From Paraprevotella clara YIT 11840 (GTDB lineage Bacteria > Bacteroidota > Bacteroidia > Bacteroidales > Bacteroidaceae), in contig NZ_JH376601.1 in NCBI RefSeq assembly GCF_000233955.1, positions 1 to 56,455 on the forward strand: a stretch of DNA of 56,455 bases. The letters are read 5' to 3'. Under the pieces are notes generated by a model. It was given only the letters and a program-made list of their open reading frames with translations. It was not told where the DNA came from and made no database searches. Below, piece by piece: positions 8,421 to 17,446 of the stretch (the stretch's first letter is position 1; each line of letters opens with the position of its first letter). A program made the translations under genes and the position numbers.

Positions 8421-9356
8421 CTATAATCCGCTCCAACTTTCTATATTATAAGTCTGCTCTACCGGTATTTCTATCCGGTCGGGCAGATTGCAGAAGAAAT
8501 CGATACCTGTCTTCTCTTCCAGTTCGTCGATGCTGACGGCCCACGTGCGGAGTGATGGAGTCGTGCCGTATCGTTTGTGTTCCACCCAAAAACCGATGGC
8601 TTTGTAAGTGTTTTGTCCGCCGTCGTACTTTTTGCAGAGCAAAGCCATGAAGTAGTACTTCGGTACGGCGACTTTCGTGGGGGAACTGGGGTCTTTTCCA
8701 CCGATGTATTCTATGATTTGGTCGTCACGTATCGTTCCGCCTTTTACGACAAAAAGTGTGTCGCGGAAATTGTTGTTGCGTCCCCAATTGCGTACTTGCG
8801 TTTCGAGGTCCGACCAGTTGGGGGAGTTGAAACTGCCCATTTGCGGACTCATGTTGGAGAGGTAGAACGTTTGTCCGTTGGCATCCATGGAGAAGAGGCG
8901 GTCGGCCGACGCACAGAGGTGACCGCGCTGGTAACCGCTCCGGCTGAAATCACTCAATTCATTTCGTTCTCCGGCGGGAATATCCGGATCGGGTTGGAAG
9001 GGATCGCCCTCCCAGACTTTGCCGTTCCATTCTGTACCTTTCCAATTATTGCGATTCCAGCTTGTTCCGGACGTCGTGTTGGTAAAGACGAAAGCAACCC
9101 ATCGCGAGTGTTTCTTTTCTTTGTGCCAGTCTAAGGTGTAGTTCAATACTTGCTCTCCTCTGTAAGTTACGTAATGGGAATAAATGTCGCCCGTTTGGTC
9201 GTCCAGCCTCGGCATCTCCAGATTTCTGGCGTTTCGTATAACCGTAGGATTGGCGTTCTGGTTCGAGTTGTCGCCCGATGTTCCGTCGGGAGTGTCGTCA
9301 TTGCAGGCGATGAGCAAAAATATTGCACTAAGGAAAAGGATAGAGTTTATTTTCAT
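8421..9356 (-). CDS. DNA/RNA non-specific endonuclease (NUC1 type), lipoprotein
   Basis: This 311-residue protein has a lipoprotein signal (LLIAC, lipidated Cys18) and a Gly/Asn/Ser linker. The nuclease domain spans about residues 50-300. The catalytic core reads GYQRGHLCASADR (RGH at 144-146, His146 as general base) and is followed by FYLSNMSPQ with the metal-binding Asn, matching the Serratia nuclease/EndoG superfamily. It should hydrolyse single- or double-stranded DNA and RNA at the cell surface or in the periplasm. It has its own promoter, and a terminator separates it from the upstream lipoprotein operon. Confidence 0.9.
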   Translation of the reverse strand: MKINSILFLSAIFLLIACNDDTPDGTSGDNSNQNANPTVIRNARNLEMPRLDDQTGDIYSHYVTYRGEQVLNYTLDWHKEKKHSRWVAFVFTNTTSGTSWNRNNWKGTEWNGKVWEGDPFQPDPDIPAGERNELSDFSRSGYQRGHLCASADRLFSMDANGQTFYLSNMSPQMGSFNSPNWSDLETQVRNWGRNNNFRDTLFVVKGGTIRDDQIIEYIGGKDPSSPTKVAVPKYYFMALLCKKYDGGQNTYKAIGFWVEHKRYGTTPSLRTWAVSIDELEEKTGIDFFCNLPDRIEIPVEQTYNIESWSGL

Positions 9357-9384
9357 TGATATTTATAATTTCTTTTTCTATTTA

Positions 9385-9416
9385 CAAATATAAGGGATTT
9401 CTTTTTTTCTTTGCAA
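9385..9416 (-). promoter_or_regulatory. Promoter of the NUC1-type nuclease gene
   Basis: On the minus strand TTG (9416-9414), a 21-nt spacer and TATATTTG (9392-9385) match the Bacteroidetes consensus. The start codon is 28 nt downstream. Confidence 0.65.
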
Positions 9417-9486
9417 GGTTTTTGCAAGAAAATAAGGAGAAGAAGAATATGTTTTCCGCAATTCGTTTACATGAATTGTCGGAAAC

Positions 9487-9535
9487 AAAGAAACCACCCC
9501 TGCAACAACTTTATTTTGTTGCGGGGTGGTTTGTA
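9487..9535 (-). terminator. Terminator of the TonB receptor-lipoprotein operon
   Basis: AAACCACCCCTGCAACAA (from 9491) pairs with TTGTTGCGGGGTGGTTT (ending 9532), with one bulged T. Read on the minus strand the stem is followed by TTTCTTTG. It lies just past the stop codon of the anchor-J lipoprotein gene. Confidence 0.8.
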
Positions 9536-9558
9536 TTATTCTCTGCTTTTTCCTTATT

Positions 9559-11592
9559 TTATTCGGCGTAAGTGATTTCTATCGTTTTGATACGCAATTG
9601 GACTCCACCACTACTTGACGTATGGTCATTTACTATTTTCCAATTGTTACCGTCTATTGTGGCATAAAGTTGTGTGTTGCCGACATAATTAGTACCTTGG
9701 TAGGAATCGCAGTTAAGTACAACTTTGGCGATGGGCTTGGAAGCTTTTAACGTCATCGAATTGAGTGCATACATGCGTACGCCTCCTGTGGCCGTATAGA
9801 ATTTAGGAGGATTGTTGCCTTCCTCTTGTGCAAAGATGATTTCAGTTCCTTCTGAATCAGTAGCTCCCAAGGGGTCACCTGCATTTTCCCATCCGAAAGA
9901 GTTGAGGTCGGTGGTCGTTACGTTGTCCGACGCGGTGGCCTCAGGAGCTGTCAGGCTCACGGTCGCTCCGTCTATGGCAATCAAGGCATCTCCTTCTCCA
10001 CCCGGAGTAGGTTCTGGGTCTGTACCCGGTTCTTCCGCGTTGCCGGATAACACCTTGATACTTTTCACCTCCCAAGTGGAGGATTGAGTGTCTGTACAAG
10101 TATGACGAAGGGCTACGACAACGTTACTGCCTATAAATTCAGACGGAATATTGATTTCCTTGTTCTTGAAAGTGAAATCTGCGTTAAGCCCATCGGTATC
10201 ATAAGTTAACTGTGTCCACGTTGCGCTGTTTACATTGCCTGTATAGTCCTTGCTTATGAGTATGGAATTATTGGCATTAAGATCTCCGCGTTCATAGTTG
10301 ATGGCCATATTGATAGCCATATGTACAGCCGATGTGCTGCCAATCGTGAAAGCCGGACTCACGAAATAAGTCTCTCCGGCTTGGTTTTCTTTTTGTCCAT
10401 CCCCGTTAAAGTCTTGGTAACCGGTAATCATGGCACTTTGGAAGTCATTGTACCATTCGAGGGTTCCGGAAACTGAAGTTGACGTAAAACCACCCAATGA
10501 ACTTGTGAAATCCTGATTGAGATATTCGCCTTCCGGGTTTGGTTCTTCCGGTGTATCCTCAATCTTTCCTTTGATGACCTCTATTTTCTTTACCTCCCAC
10601 GTTGAGGATTGGGTGTCGCTACAGGTATGTCTCAAAGCTATATAGACTTTTCCTCCCATAAACTCGGCAGGAATAGCTGTTTTCTTATTCTTGAATGTAA
10701 AGTCGGAATTGAGTCCTTCAGTATCATACGTTAATTGTGTCCACGTTGCACTGTTTGCATCGCCTGAGTAATTCTTGCTGATAAGAATTGAATTGTTTGC
10801 ATTGAGGTCACCACGTTCATAGTTGATGGCCATATTAGTAGCGACATACGCTTCTTCGATTTGTGACAGGTCTATTTCCGGACCGACAAGGAAAGTTACT
10901 CCAGCTTGGTTTTCTTTCTCACCATCTCCATTAAAGTCCTTATATCCTGTAATCATGGCACTGGAATAATCATTGTACCATTCAAGGCTTCCGGATGTCG
11001 AAACGGAAGCAAACTCTCCGAGAGATTGTGAAAAGTCTGCGCTGAAGATGGCTTCGCCAGATTCCTCCGGCATGTCGCCTATCTCTTGTCCGTCGAGGAT
11101 GGCGGCTGTCACGCTTTTCACGCCCGACCCACCGAAGTATTTCTCCATGGTACCGTAGAGCATGATTTCTTTGCCCAGGTTTTCCGGATGGGCTTGCAGA
11201 TTGAGTGCGTTACGCACATCACCGCTCGGAAGCTGTACGGCCATGCAGTCATTGATATTCTTGCTGTCGGGCGAACTGGCAATGACAATGTTGGGAGCAC
11301 CAGCTCCGTCAGCACCGAATACTACGTCTGATATGGTGTAACTCGGGCCGCCGTCTCCGGTTGAAACGGGAATGTAGCCCACGATATAGGCTTTTACCCA
11401 AGCATATCCGCCGTTTTGGTTCAGCGAAGCACCTTTGACGGTATAGGGGGAATCTTTGGTTCCGGTTCCGTATATGCTGTTGGCATCTCCCTTGCCCGGT
11501 ATGTCGTAAGGGGAGGGAACGTCATTACATGCCTGGAACAGGAACATGCCTAATGTCAGGCATAATAGGCTGATAAAACTTTTCGTTTTCAT
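9559..11592 (-). CDS. DUF6359 / choice-of-anchor-J surface lipoprotein
   Basis: I place the start at the ATG at 11592 (MKTKSFISLLCL), 23 codons inside the longest frame, because it yields a clean lipoprotein signal (LFQAC). The 677-residue product has an N-terminal domain beginning GTGTKDSPYTVKGAS (about 40-165) that I recognise as DUF6359, an OB-fold-like module. Two tandem jelly-roll domains of the cleaved-adhesin/anchor-J type follow, each containing MITGY-DFNGDG and NYERGDLNANNSILISK. A third beta-rich C-terminal domain (about 540-677) closes the protein. It is the third gene of the TonB receptor operon, 29 nt after the DUF5689 gene, and should sit on the cell surface. Ligand unknown; binding of nucleic acid or glycan is possible. 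Confidence 0.8.
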   Translation of the reverse strand: MKTKSFISLLCLTLGMFLFQACNDVPSPYDIPGKGDANSIYGTGTKDSPYTVKGASLNQNGGYAWVKAYIVGYIPVSTGDGGPSYTISDVVFGADGAGAPNIVIASSPDSKNINDCMAVQLPSGDVRNALNLQAHPENLGKEIMLYGTMEKYFGGSGVKSVTAAILDGQEIGDMPEESGEAIFSADFSQSLGEFASVSTSGSLEWYNDYSSAMITGYKDFNGDGEKENQAGVTFLVGPEIDLSQIEEAYVATNMAINYERGDLNANNSILISKNYSGDANSATWTQLTYDTEGLNSDFTFKNKKTAIPAEFMGGKVYIALRHTCSDTQSSTWEVKKIEVIKGKIEDTPEEPNPEGEYLNQDFTSSLGGFTSTSVSGTLEWYNDFQSAMITGYQDFNGDGQKENQAGETYFVSPAFTIGSTSAVHMAINMAINYERGDLNANNSILISKDYTGNVNSATWTQLTYDTDGLNADFTFKNKEINIPSEFIGSNVVVALRHTCTDTQSSTWEVKSIKVLSGNAEEPGTDPEPTPGGEGDALIAIDGATVSLTAPEATASDNVTTTDLNSFGWENAGDPLGATDSEGTEIIFAQEEGNNPPKFYTATGGVRMYALNSMTLKASKPIAKVVLNCDSYQGTNYVGNTQLYATIDGNNWKIVNDHTSSSGGVQLRIKTIEITYAE
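10035..11055 (-). repeat. Tandem duplication inside the anchor-J lipoprotein gene
   Basis: Two units of roughly 500 nt (about 10560-11055 and 10035-10530) encode near-identical jelly-roll domains. Long blocks of the DNA match too, for example GTTCATAGTTGATGGCCATA in both copies. The close match at DNA level points to recent duplication or ongoing gene conversion. Confidence 0.85.
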
Positions 11593-11621
11593 ATTATTTC
11601 GTTTTTGTTGGTGAATGCATT

Positions 11622-12443
11622 TTATTGAATGTCTCTTGAAGTGCGTACGGTGAGTTGCCATTCGCCGTTATATTGGGTGAGTAACCCCGTGACGTCCACT
11701 TTTCCCATCTTCATGTACTCCGTAGAGAAGTTGGCGTAAGTGCTGGTGCGGAAAGGAATGTTGGTATTTCCTACCTTAAGGGTACGGTTTACACCGTTTC
11801 CTCCGTCGCCTTCTGCTTCCGGAGCATATTGCGTCAGTCCGTCGGCTTCTACAAATTCCGCATCGTTGATCTTGACAAAGAATGCCGCGTCAGCTTTATT
11901 GGCCGAAGACAGCCAGGCTTCGTCGATTTCCATAGGAGTCAGTTCGGGATAAGAAAGTTCTGGCTGGCCGATAACTTTGACATGTTCCTTCCATGTATAT
12001 TCCGGCATGCGGCCTATCTTGCCTTGGTACAAGGTGCCTAACTGGGCCATGGAACCGTAACCGCCTACATAAAGTCCTTTACAGTTGATGGCTATTTTCT
12101 GGCCTACAGGTAAGAAAGCATACAGTCCGGTGGCGTTTATGCCCACAACTAAAGTACCGCTTCCGTCGTTGACGTACAGGTTCTTGTAGATGTTACCGGA
12201 TTCGTCATCGCCTACCACCACACCGGAGATGACCAGGTTCTCTTGTACTTCTTCCGCTTTGTTGCTGCTGACTATGCCGGCATACTTTGTCTTTAAGTCA
12301 GCGATAGTCGTATTGGCTTCTCCTACAGCGGGATTGCCGTATGTATAATTAGTCGGGTCGTCATGGTGGTCCATACAGCCGGAGAAGACGGCCGCCAACA
12401 TGGAGACGAGCAATAATTTAATATTTTTCATATTCAAGTTCAT
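11622..12443 (-). CDS. DUF5689 domain surface lipoprotein
   Basis: This 273-residue protein has a lipoprotein signal with lipobox VFSGC. The segment VISGVVVGDDESGNIYKNLY, then a short DGSGTL turn and VGQKIAINCKGLYVGGYG, is the core of DUF5689, which I take to be an OB-fold-like domain. The C-terminal part (about 165-270) includes ADAAFFVKINDAEFVEADG and ends with a domain whose strands include YNGEWQLTVR. It is the middle gene of the receptor operon: 9 nt after the TonB receptor and 29 nt before the anchor-J lipoprotein. An alternative start four codons in (12431) is equally possible. Function unknown; a surface binding partner of the receptor is likely. Confidence 0.82.
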   Translation of the reverse strand: MNLNMKNIKLLLVSMLAAVFSGCMDHHDDPTNYTYGNPAVGEANTTIADLKTKYAGIVSSNKAEEVQENLVISGVVVGDDESGNIYKNLYVNDGSGTLVVGINATGLYAFLPVGQKIAINCKGLYVGGYGSMAQLGTLYQGKIGRMPEYTWKEHVKVIGQPELSYPELTPMEIDEAWLSSANKADAAFFVKINDAEFVEADGLTQYAPEAEGDGGNGVNRTLKVGNTNIPFRTSTYANFSTEYMKMGKVDVTGLLTQYNGEWQLTVRTSRDIQ

Positions 12444-12452
12444 TTTAAAAGG

Positions 12453-15011
12453 TTAGAAGCGGAATCCTATGTTGAGGAACCCGTTGAGTCCTTGTGCGTA
12501 GTAATATTTAGAGTGGCGTGAGAACTGGTAAGGACGCTCGCGACCGTCATCGTAGGCATCGTCGCGGTTCTGTTCGTATCCTCCGGTTTTCATGTCCGTA
12601 TTGTTGGTCACGTTGTTCAGCGTCAGGTTGATGCTCAGGGCGCGGCCTTTTTGCAGGCGGATGTATTTTCCGATGGAGAGGTCGAGCATGAAACCGCCGT
12701 CGAACTCTTCCTGTCCGGGGATGTTTACGCTTACTTTGTTGCCGTCTTCACCTACGGTCCCGTTCTCGCCGGCTGACACACCCAAAACCTTACCTAATCT
12801 GCGGTAAGTAGAGAAGTCGATGAATCCGCGGTGGTAGTAGTTACCGTTGATACTGAAGAACCAGCCTTTCACATTGTAGTCCAGTCCGAGACTGTAGGCA
12901 GAGAGCGGAGTTCCGCTTTCTTTCATTCCGTCGATGTACACGACATCTTGCGTAGTCTCGCTTTCGTTTTCGTAAGTCAGATTGGCGTTCGGGTTGTTCA
13001 CATATTCGGCGTTGTTGAATGTGCCCAACGCTTTCAGGGTCAGGTTTGACGTGAGTTTTACGCTGGCGGCCAGTTCTACTCCCATATATTCTTTCTCTAC
13101 CCCAGTCATCGACAGATAAGTATAGCGCGACTCCTGGTCGTTGTAGAACTGGTCGAGTTCGGTCACATTGTTGAAACGCGTGTAGTAGCCGCTGACCTTG
13201 AAAGCGAAGATGGGGCCGTTGAACGCATAGCTGGCTTCGGCAGTCATTACTTCTTCGTTGGTCAGATTCGTGGCGAAGTCGTTCTTCAGACGGGGAGCGA
13301 TGAAGGCATTGTAAGGCAACGGTGCGTTTTCTTCATATCCAAGCCCGACGTTGAACACGTGTTTGCCTCCGATACGGAAAGTCGCTCCGGCCTTGGCTCC
13401 GCTTTCCAAAAATTTGGCTGTGCCGCTCTTGCCTTTTGAGTTGTTGGCCGCACGACCGTTGCGCATCAAACCTTCACGTTCCATGGTCGTTCCGCCCAAA
13501 CGTCCGGCAAAGAACAAACTGTAGAAGCTTTTATCGAATTGGTAGTTGGCCCAAACGTTGGCTTTATTGACGAATATATTATAATTGTAGCCAAACTTGT
13601 CGTCTTCACCGATCAGGCGGTTGGGATTGTCCAGATCGTTTTGAATCATGCTGGAGTTGTAGCCGTAGTCACGAACGGAGAATTTGTCTACGTCCGTATA
13701 TTTGTTGGCACCCAGCAAATCTTTCATGGTTTTGTAGTGCATGCCTTTGGTGGTGCTGGCGTTTACGCCGGCTGTGATATAACCGTACTCGTCCATGTCG
13801 CGTTTCAGGGTGGAACCGAAGTTGAAGGCCATTTGGTCGTTATGACGATTCTCTACGTAGTACAAGGCTTCGCCCCCTAACGTGTTTTGTTGGGCGTTGG
13901 CAAAGTACATGGCATCCCAATCGAGTTGGCGGTGGGACTTTGCGCTGGTCCAGTAATTATATGCGTTTTGCCAAGTCTCCACATCCTCGTCGCTCAACGG
14001 TTGGTTGAATACGTTGCCGCTGATTTGTCCGCTCGGTAACTTTTTGTAGTAATCCGGACGCGGGTCGGCGGCATTTCCACTCCATCCTAAAGCGCTGCTG
14101 GCATACATGCTGTATTTTCCGGAGAACGATGTAGACAGCTTGGTTCGTTCGTTGATGTCGAAATCCCAAGTGACAATCGCTGTCGGTTCGAAAGAATTTA
14201 CCACACGTGCATTACGCTTTTCGCCGTTTTGGTAACCCCAGTTCGGGTTGTAGTAATGGTCGTTGGCCAACCAGTACGCTTCTTCTGTGGAAGAACCCTG
14301 CTGGGCACGTTCGGTGGGGGAACCCCAGGTCGTGAAGCTCAAGCTGTGTCGGTCGTTGAACCGTTTCTCGAACCCTAACAAATAGCTGAACGAATTGTAG
14401 AACGTACCTTCTACGAATCCTTCATTGGCCCAACGGTAACCGATGGAACCGGTGAAGGCCCATCCGTTGCTCATCAGTCCCGAAGAGTAGGTGTACATGC
14501 CTCGTGCACGATAGTTTCGATTGGTACCGGACAACGATAATTTGTGGCCTGTGGCGTATTGTCCGGCCCGTACATTAATATTATCCGCTCCTCCCACCGA
14601 CGTATAACCGAATTGGTTCATCAGGAAAAACGGGGAGCCTTCACGGTTACGGGTTGCGTCGTTCAGTCCTCCGATGGAACTGTAACTGAATACGCCTCGC
14701 TCGGCATCGTTGAACTGGATACCGTTGATGAACATGTCGTTGTTGGAGTTTTGATAGGCCCTCAGGCGGAAGCGCATGGGACTGAATAGATAGCCCACTT
14801 CAGACAAATACAGGTCGTTGCCGACTCCTGTGATGGCCGAAACGGTCTGGCCCGCGTCGTCATCTTCATTGAGTTGCGATTCTGTGAACGAAAAGTCCGC
14901 ATTCTCATTCTGTGCCCGTTGTTGGAGCACGGCCAGAGTGTCTGTCTGTTGTGCGTGGAGCAAGGCTGACACAAAGAATGCCGATAGAATCAAAGTTGTC
15001 TTTTTCCCCAT
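12453..15011 (-). CDS. TonB-dependent outer-membrane receptor
   Basis: I choose the ATG at 15011 (MGKKTTLILSAFFVSALLHAQ) because it gives a proper signal peptide; the longer frame adds 13 unlikely residues. The 852-residue product has a plug domain (about 35-170, including MFINGIQFND) and a long barrel of alternating beta strands ending in Phe (GFLNIGFRF), as expected for outer-membrane insertion. It lacks both an N-terminal carboxypeptidase-like extension and an adjacent SusD gene, so it is not a standard SusC. It starts a three-gene operon with two surface lipoproteins and diverges from a secreted EEP nuclease 155 nt away. It probably imports a product bound or released by these partners. 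Confidence 0.9.
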   Translation of the reverse strand: MGKKTTLILSAFFVSALLHAQQTDTLAVLQQRAQNENADFSFTESQLNEDDDAGQTVSAITGVGNDLYLSEVGYLFSPMRFRLRAYQNSNNDMFINGIQFNDAERGVFSYSSIGGLNDATRNREGSPFFLMNQFGYTSVGGADNINVRAGQYATGHKLSLSGTNRNYRARGMYTYSSGLMSNGWAFTGSIGYRWANEGFVEGTFYNSFSYLLGFEKRFNDRHSLSFTTWGSPTERAQQGSSTEEAYWLANDHYYNPNWGYQNGEKRNARVVNSFEPTAIVTWDFDINERTKLSTSFSGKYSMYASSALGWSGNAADPRPDYYKKLPSGQISGNVFNQPLSDEDVETWQNAYNYWTSAKSHRQLDWDAMYFANAQQNTLGGEALYYVENRHNDQMAFNFGSTLKRDMDEYGYITAGVNASTTKGMHYKTMKDLLGANKYTDVDKFSVRDYGYNSSMIQNDLDNPNRLIGEDDKFGYNYNIFVNKANVWANYQFDKSFYSLFFAGRLGGTTMEREGLMRNGRAANNSKGKSGTAKFLESGAKAGATFRIGGKHVFNVGLGYEENAPLPYNAFIAPRLKNDFATNLTNEEVMTAEASYAFNGPIFAFKVSGYYTRFNNVTELDQFYNDQESRYTYLSMTGVEKEYMGVELAASVKLTSNLTLKALGTFNNAEYVNNPNANLTYENESETTQDVVYIDGMKESGTPLSAYSLGLDYNVKGWFFSINGNYYHRGFIDFSTYRRLGKVLGVSAGENGTVGEDGNKVSVNIPGQEEFDGGFMLDLSIGKYIRLQKGRALSINLTLNNVTNNTDMKTGGYEQNRDDAYDDGRERPYQFSRHSKYYYAQGLNGFLNIGFRF

Positions 15012-15166
15012 ATCTCGTAGATTTATTATATTGTTGTTACAAAGAAACACATTATTTTCAAATTAAAGTCATCCCGGACTAACTTTTTGCCATTTTTTTT
15101 TGGCTCGATAGCCGAAAAAAGCCATATTTGTAATAGAGAATTAACAAAACGTTAAAAAAACATCTT

Positions 15167-16213
15167 ATGAAACGAATGTTTATGGTTATGGGCTTGTTCG
15201 TACTGCTGTTTACGGTGGCACGTGCCCAAGAGAAGAAATTCGGCATGTATGCGGTTGGGTTTTATAATCAGGAAAATCTTTTCGATACCATTCATGACGA
15301 GGGGAAAAACGATTTTGAGTATCTGCCCGATGGGGCTATGAAATGGAACGGAATGAAGTATTTCGCGAAATTGAAGAACATGGCCACTGTATTGTCGGAG
15401 ATGGGGACAGACAAGTTGCCCAATATCGGTGCGTCTGTCATCGGGGTGTCTGAGGTTGAGAACAGCCGTGTGATGCAAGATTTGGTGGAACAGCCGCCTT
15501 TGAAAGCACGTGGAATGAAGTTCGTTCATATAGAAGGGCCGGACAAGCGTGGCGTAGATTGTGCGCTGATATACAATCCCCGTTTCTTTACACCGGAAAA
15601 GTCGTTTCTGCAACCTTATGTATATGAGGCGAAAGACAGTGCTTATCATACGCGTGGCTTCCTGACCGTACAAGGTAAACTGGCGGGCGATGATGTGACC
15701 TTTATCGTATGCCATTGGCCCAGCCGTGCAGCGGTTTCATACTATAGGGAGCGTGCAGGGAAACAAGTCCGTATGTTGAAAGACAGTATCAGCAAGGCAA
15801 ATCCGGAAATGAAAATCATCGTGATGGGGGATATGAACGACGATCCTTTCAGTCCGAGTATGGCGAAAGCTTTGGGAGCCAAGCGCGAAATGAAAGATGT
15901 GGGCAAGTCCGATTTGTATAATCCTTGGTGGAACGTGCTGGCTAAAGACGGACGGGGCACGTTGATGTATGACGGCAAGTGGAACTTGTTCGACCAGATT
16001 GTAATGACTCCCAATTTATTGGATTTGGATGGTAAGAAGGATTATTCGACCTTGAAGTTCTTTAAGAATGAGATATTCTCGCGCAATTATCTGTTTCAAA
16101 CCGAAGGGCGATACAAAGGCAATACCAAGCGTACGCATGCCGGCGGAGTGTGGCTGAACGGTTATAGCGACCACCTTCCGGTTGTGGTATATTTGGTAAA
16201 AGAGATGAAATGA
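15167..16213 (+). CDS. Secreted endonuclease/exonuclease/phosphatase family protein
   Basis: This 348-residue protein has a signal peptide (cleavage near ARAQ, residues 17-20). The EEP fold motifs are present: FYNQENLFDT with the metal-site Asn, GVSEVEN with the metal-binding Glu, CHWPSR with His, GDMNDDP (Asp/Asn pair) and the terminal SDHLPVVV with catalytic Asp-His. Members cleave phosphodiesters in DNA, RNA or phospholipids; the NQENLF motif is common in secreted bacterial nucleases. It is transcribed divergently from the TonB receptor gene, and the 155-nt gap holds both promoters. A strong terminator follows the stop codon. Confidence 0.88.
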   Translation: MKRMFMVMGLFVLLFTVARAQEKKFGMYAVGFYNQENLFDTIHDEGKNDFEYLPDGAMKWNGMKYFAKLKNMATVLSEMGTDKLPNIGASVIGVSEVENSRVMQDLVEQPPLKARGMKFVHIEGPDKRGVDCALIYNPRFFTPEKSFLQPYVYEAKDSAYHTRGFLTVQGKLAGDDVTFIVCHWPSRAAVSYYRERAGKQVRMLKDSISKANPEMKIIVMGDMNDDPFSPSMAKALGAKREMKDVGKSDLYNPWWNVLAKDGRGTLMYDGKWNLFDQIVMTPNLLDLDGKKDYSTLKFFKNEIFSRNYLFQTEGRYKGNTKRTHAGGVWLNGYSDHLPVVVYLVKEMK

Positions 16214-16225
16214 CGCTACAAGCAC

Positions 16226-16268
16226 TCCCCCGAAACGGTAAAATACGCTTCGGGGGATTTTTTTTGTT
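16226..16268 (+). terminator. Terminator after the EEP nuclease gene
   Basis: TCCCCCGAA pairs with TTCGGGGGA around a 14-nt loop, followed by TTTTTTTT. Confidence 0.9.
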
Positions 16269-16288
16269 TAAAAGATATGGGCGGGAGA

Positions 16289-16317
16289 TTGGATTTGAAG
16301 AAAAATGCCTATCTTTG
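16289..16317 (+). promoter_or_regulatory. Promoter of the fructose-bisphosphate aldolase gene
   Basis: TTG (16289-16291), an 18-nt spacer and TATCTTTG (16310-16317) match the Bacteroidetes consensus. This places the transcript start downstream of the long frame's first codon and supports translation from 16369. Confidence 0.65.
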
Positions 16318-16368
16318 TCCTACCAAAAAAGAGTGAAACGAATTGTTCTTTTTATAAATTATAAAGAT

Positions 16369-17367
16369 ATGGTTAATTACAAAGACTTAGGCTTGGTGAA
16401 CACCAGAGAGATGTTCAAAAAAGCCATTAATGGCGGTTATGCCATTCCTGCTTTCAACTTCAACAACATGGAGCAGATGCAGGCTATCATTCAAGCAGCC
16501 GTAGAGACCAAGTCTCCGGTGATCCTTCAGGTTTCTAAGGGTGCCCGTCAGTATGCCAACGCTACGTTGTTGCGCTATATGGCTCAGGGTGCTGTTGAAT
16601 ATGCAAAGGAATTGGGTTGTGCCAATCCTCAAATCGTGTTGCACCTCGACCACGGAGATACTTTCGAGACTTGCAAGAGCTGTATCGACTCAGGTTTCTC
16701 TTCAGTGATGATCGACGGTTCTCACCTTCCGTATGACGAGAACGTGGCTTTGACGAAGAAAGTCGTAGAATACGCTCATCAATTCGACGTAACCGTAGAA
16801 GGTGAGTTGGGCGTATTGGCCGGAGTAGAAGACGACGTTGTGGCTGAACATCACACCTACACCCGTCCTGAAGAAGTAGTTGACTTCGTAACCAAAACCG
16901 GTTGCGATTCTTTGGCTATTTCTATCGGTACTTCTCACGGTGCATATAAGTTCAAACCCGAACAGTGCCACGTTGATCCCGCTACAGGCCGTTTGGTTCC
17001 TCCTCCTTTGGCATTCGATGTATTGGACGGCGTAATGAAGGAGCTTCCGGGCTTCCCCATTGTACTGCACGGTTCTTCATCTGTTCCTCAGGAAGAAGTA
17101 GACACCATCAACAAATACGGTGGCAAGTTGGAAGCAGCTATCGGTATCCCCGAAGACGAATTGCGTAAGGCTGCCAAGAGTGCAGTTTGCAAAATCAATA
17201 TCGACTCAGACTCTCGTCTGGCTATGACGGCTGCTGTTCGCAAGGTATTTGCTGAGAAGCCGGCAGAGTTCGACCCGCGTAAATATTTGGGTCCGGCTCG
17301 CGACAACATGAAGAAATTGTACGAGCACAAGATTGTCAACGTTTTGGGTTCTGACAACAAGTTGTAA
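16369..17367 (+). CDS. fba: Class II fructose-bisphosphate aldolase
   Basis: The 332-residue enzyme cleaves fructose 1,6-bisphosphate to dihydroxyacetone phosphate and glyceraldehyde 3-phosphate, reversibly, in glycolysis and gluconeogenesis. Motifs are YAIPAFNFNNMEQMQ, LHLDHGDTFE (catalytic Asp and zinc His), MIDGSH, GTSHGAYKF and VLHGSSSV with further zinc ligands. The ATG at 16369 (MVNYKDLGLVNT) is preferred over the upstream start at 16210, which overlaps the preceding terminator and promoter. Codon choice is strongly biased, as expected of a highly expressed gene. It is monocistronic. Confidence 0.97.
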   Translation: MVNYKDLGLVNTREMFKKAINGGYAIPAFNFNNMEQMQAIIQAAVETKSPVILQVSKGARQYANATLLRYMAQGAVEYAKELGCANPQIVLHLDHGDTFETCKSCIDSGFSSVMIDGSHLPYDENVALTKKVVEYAHQFDVTVEGELGVLAGVEDDVVAEHHTYTRPEEVVDFVTKTGCDSLAISIGTSHGAYKFKPEQCHVDPATGRLVPPPLAFDVLDGVMKELPGFPIVLHGSSSVPQEEVDTINKYGGKLEAAIGIPEDELRKAAKSAVCKINIDSDSRLAMTAAVRKVFAEKPAEFDPRKYLGPARDNMKKLYEHKIVNVLGSDNKL

Positions 17368-17392
17368 TCCGGTCGTACGACATATAAAAGTT

Positions 17393-17424
17393 AAAGGGCT
17401 GCTTTCGGGCAGCCCTTTTTTTGC
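17393..17424. terminator. Bidirectional terminator after fba
   Basis: AAAGGGCTGC and GCAGCCCTTT form a 10-bp stem with the stable loop TTTCGG, followed by seven Ts. The A run on the other side lets it also serve the convergent DUF4831 gene. Confidence 0.92.
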
Positions 17425-17446
17425 TTATTGCATGTTTAGTAGGTTT

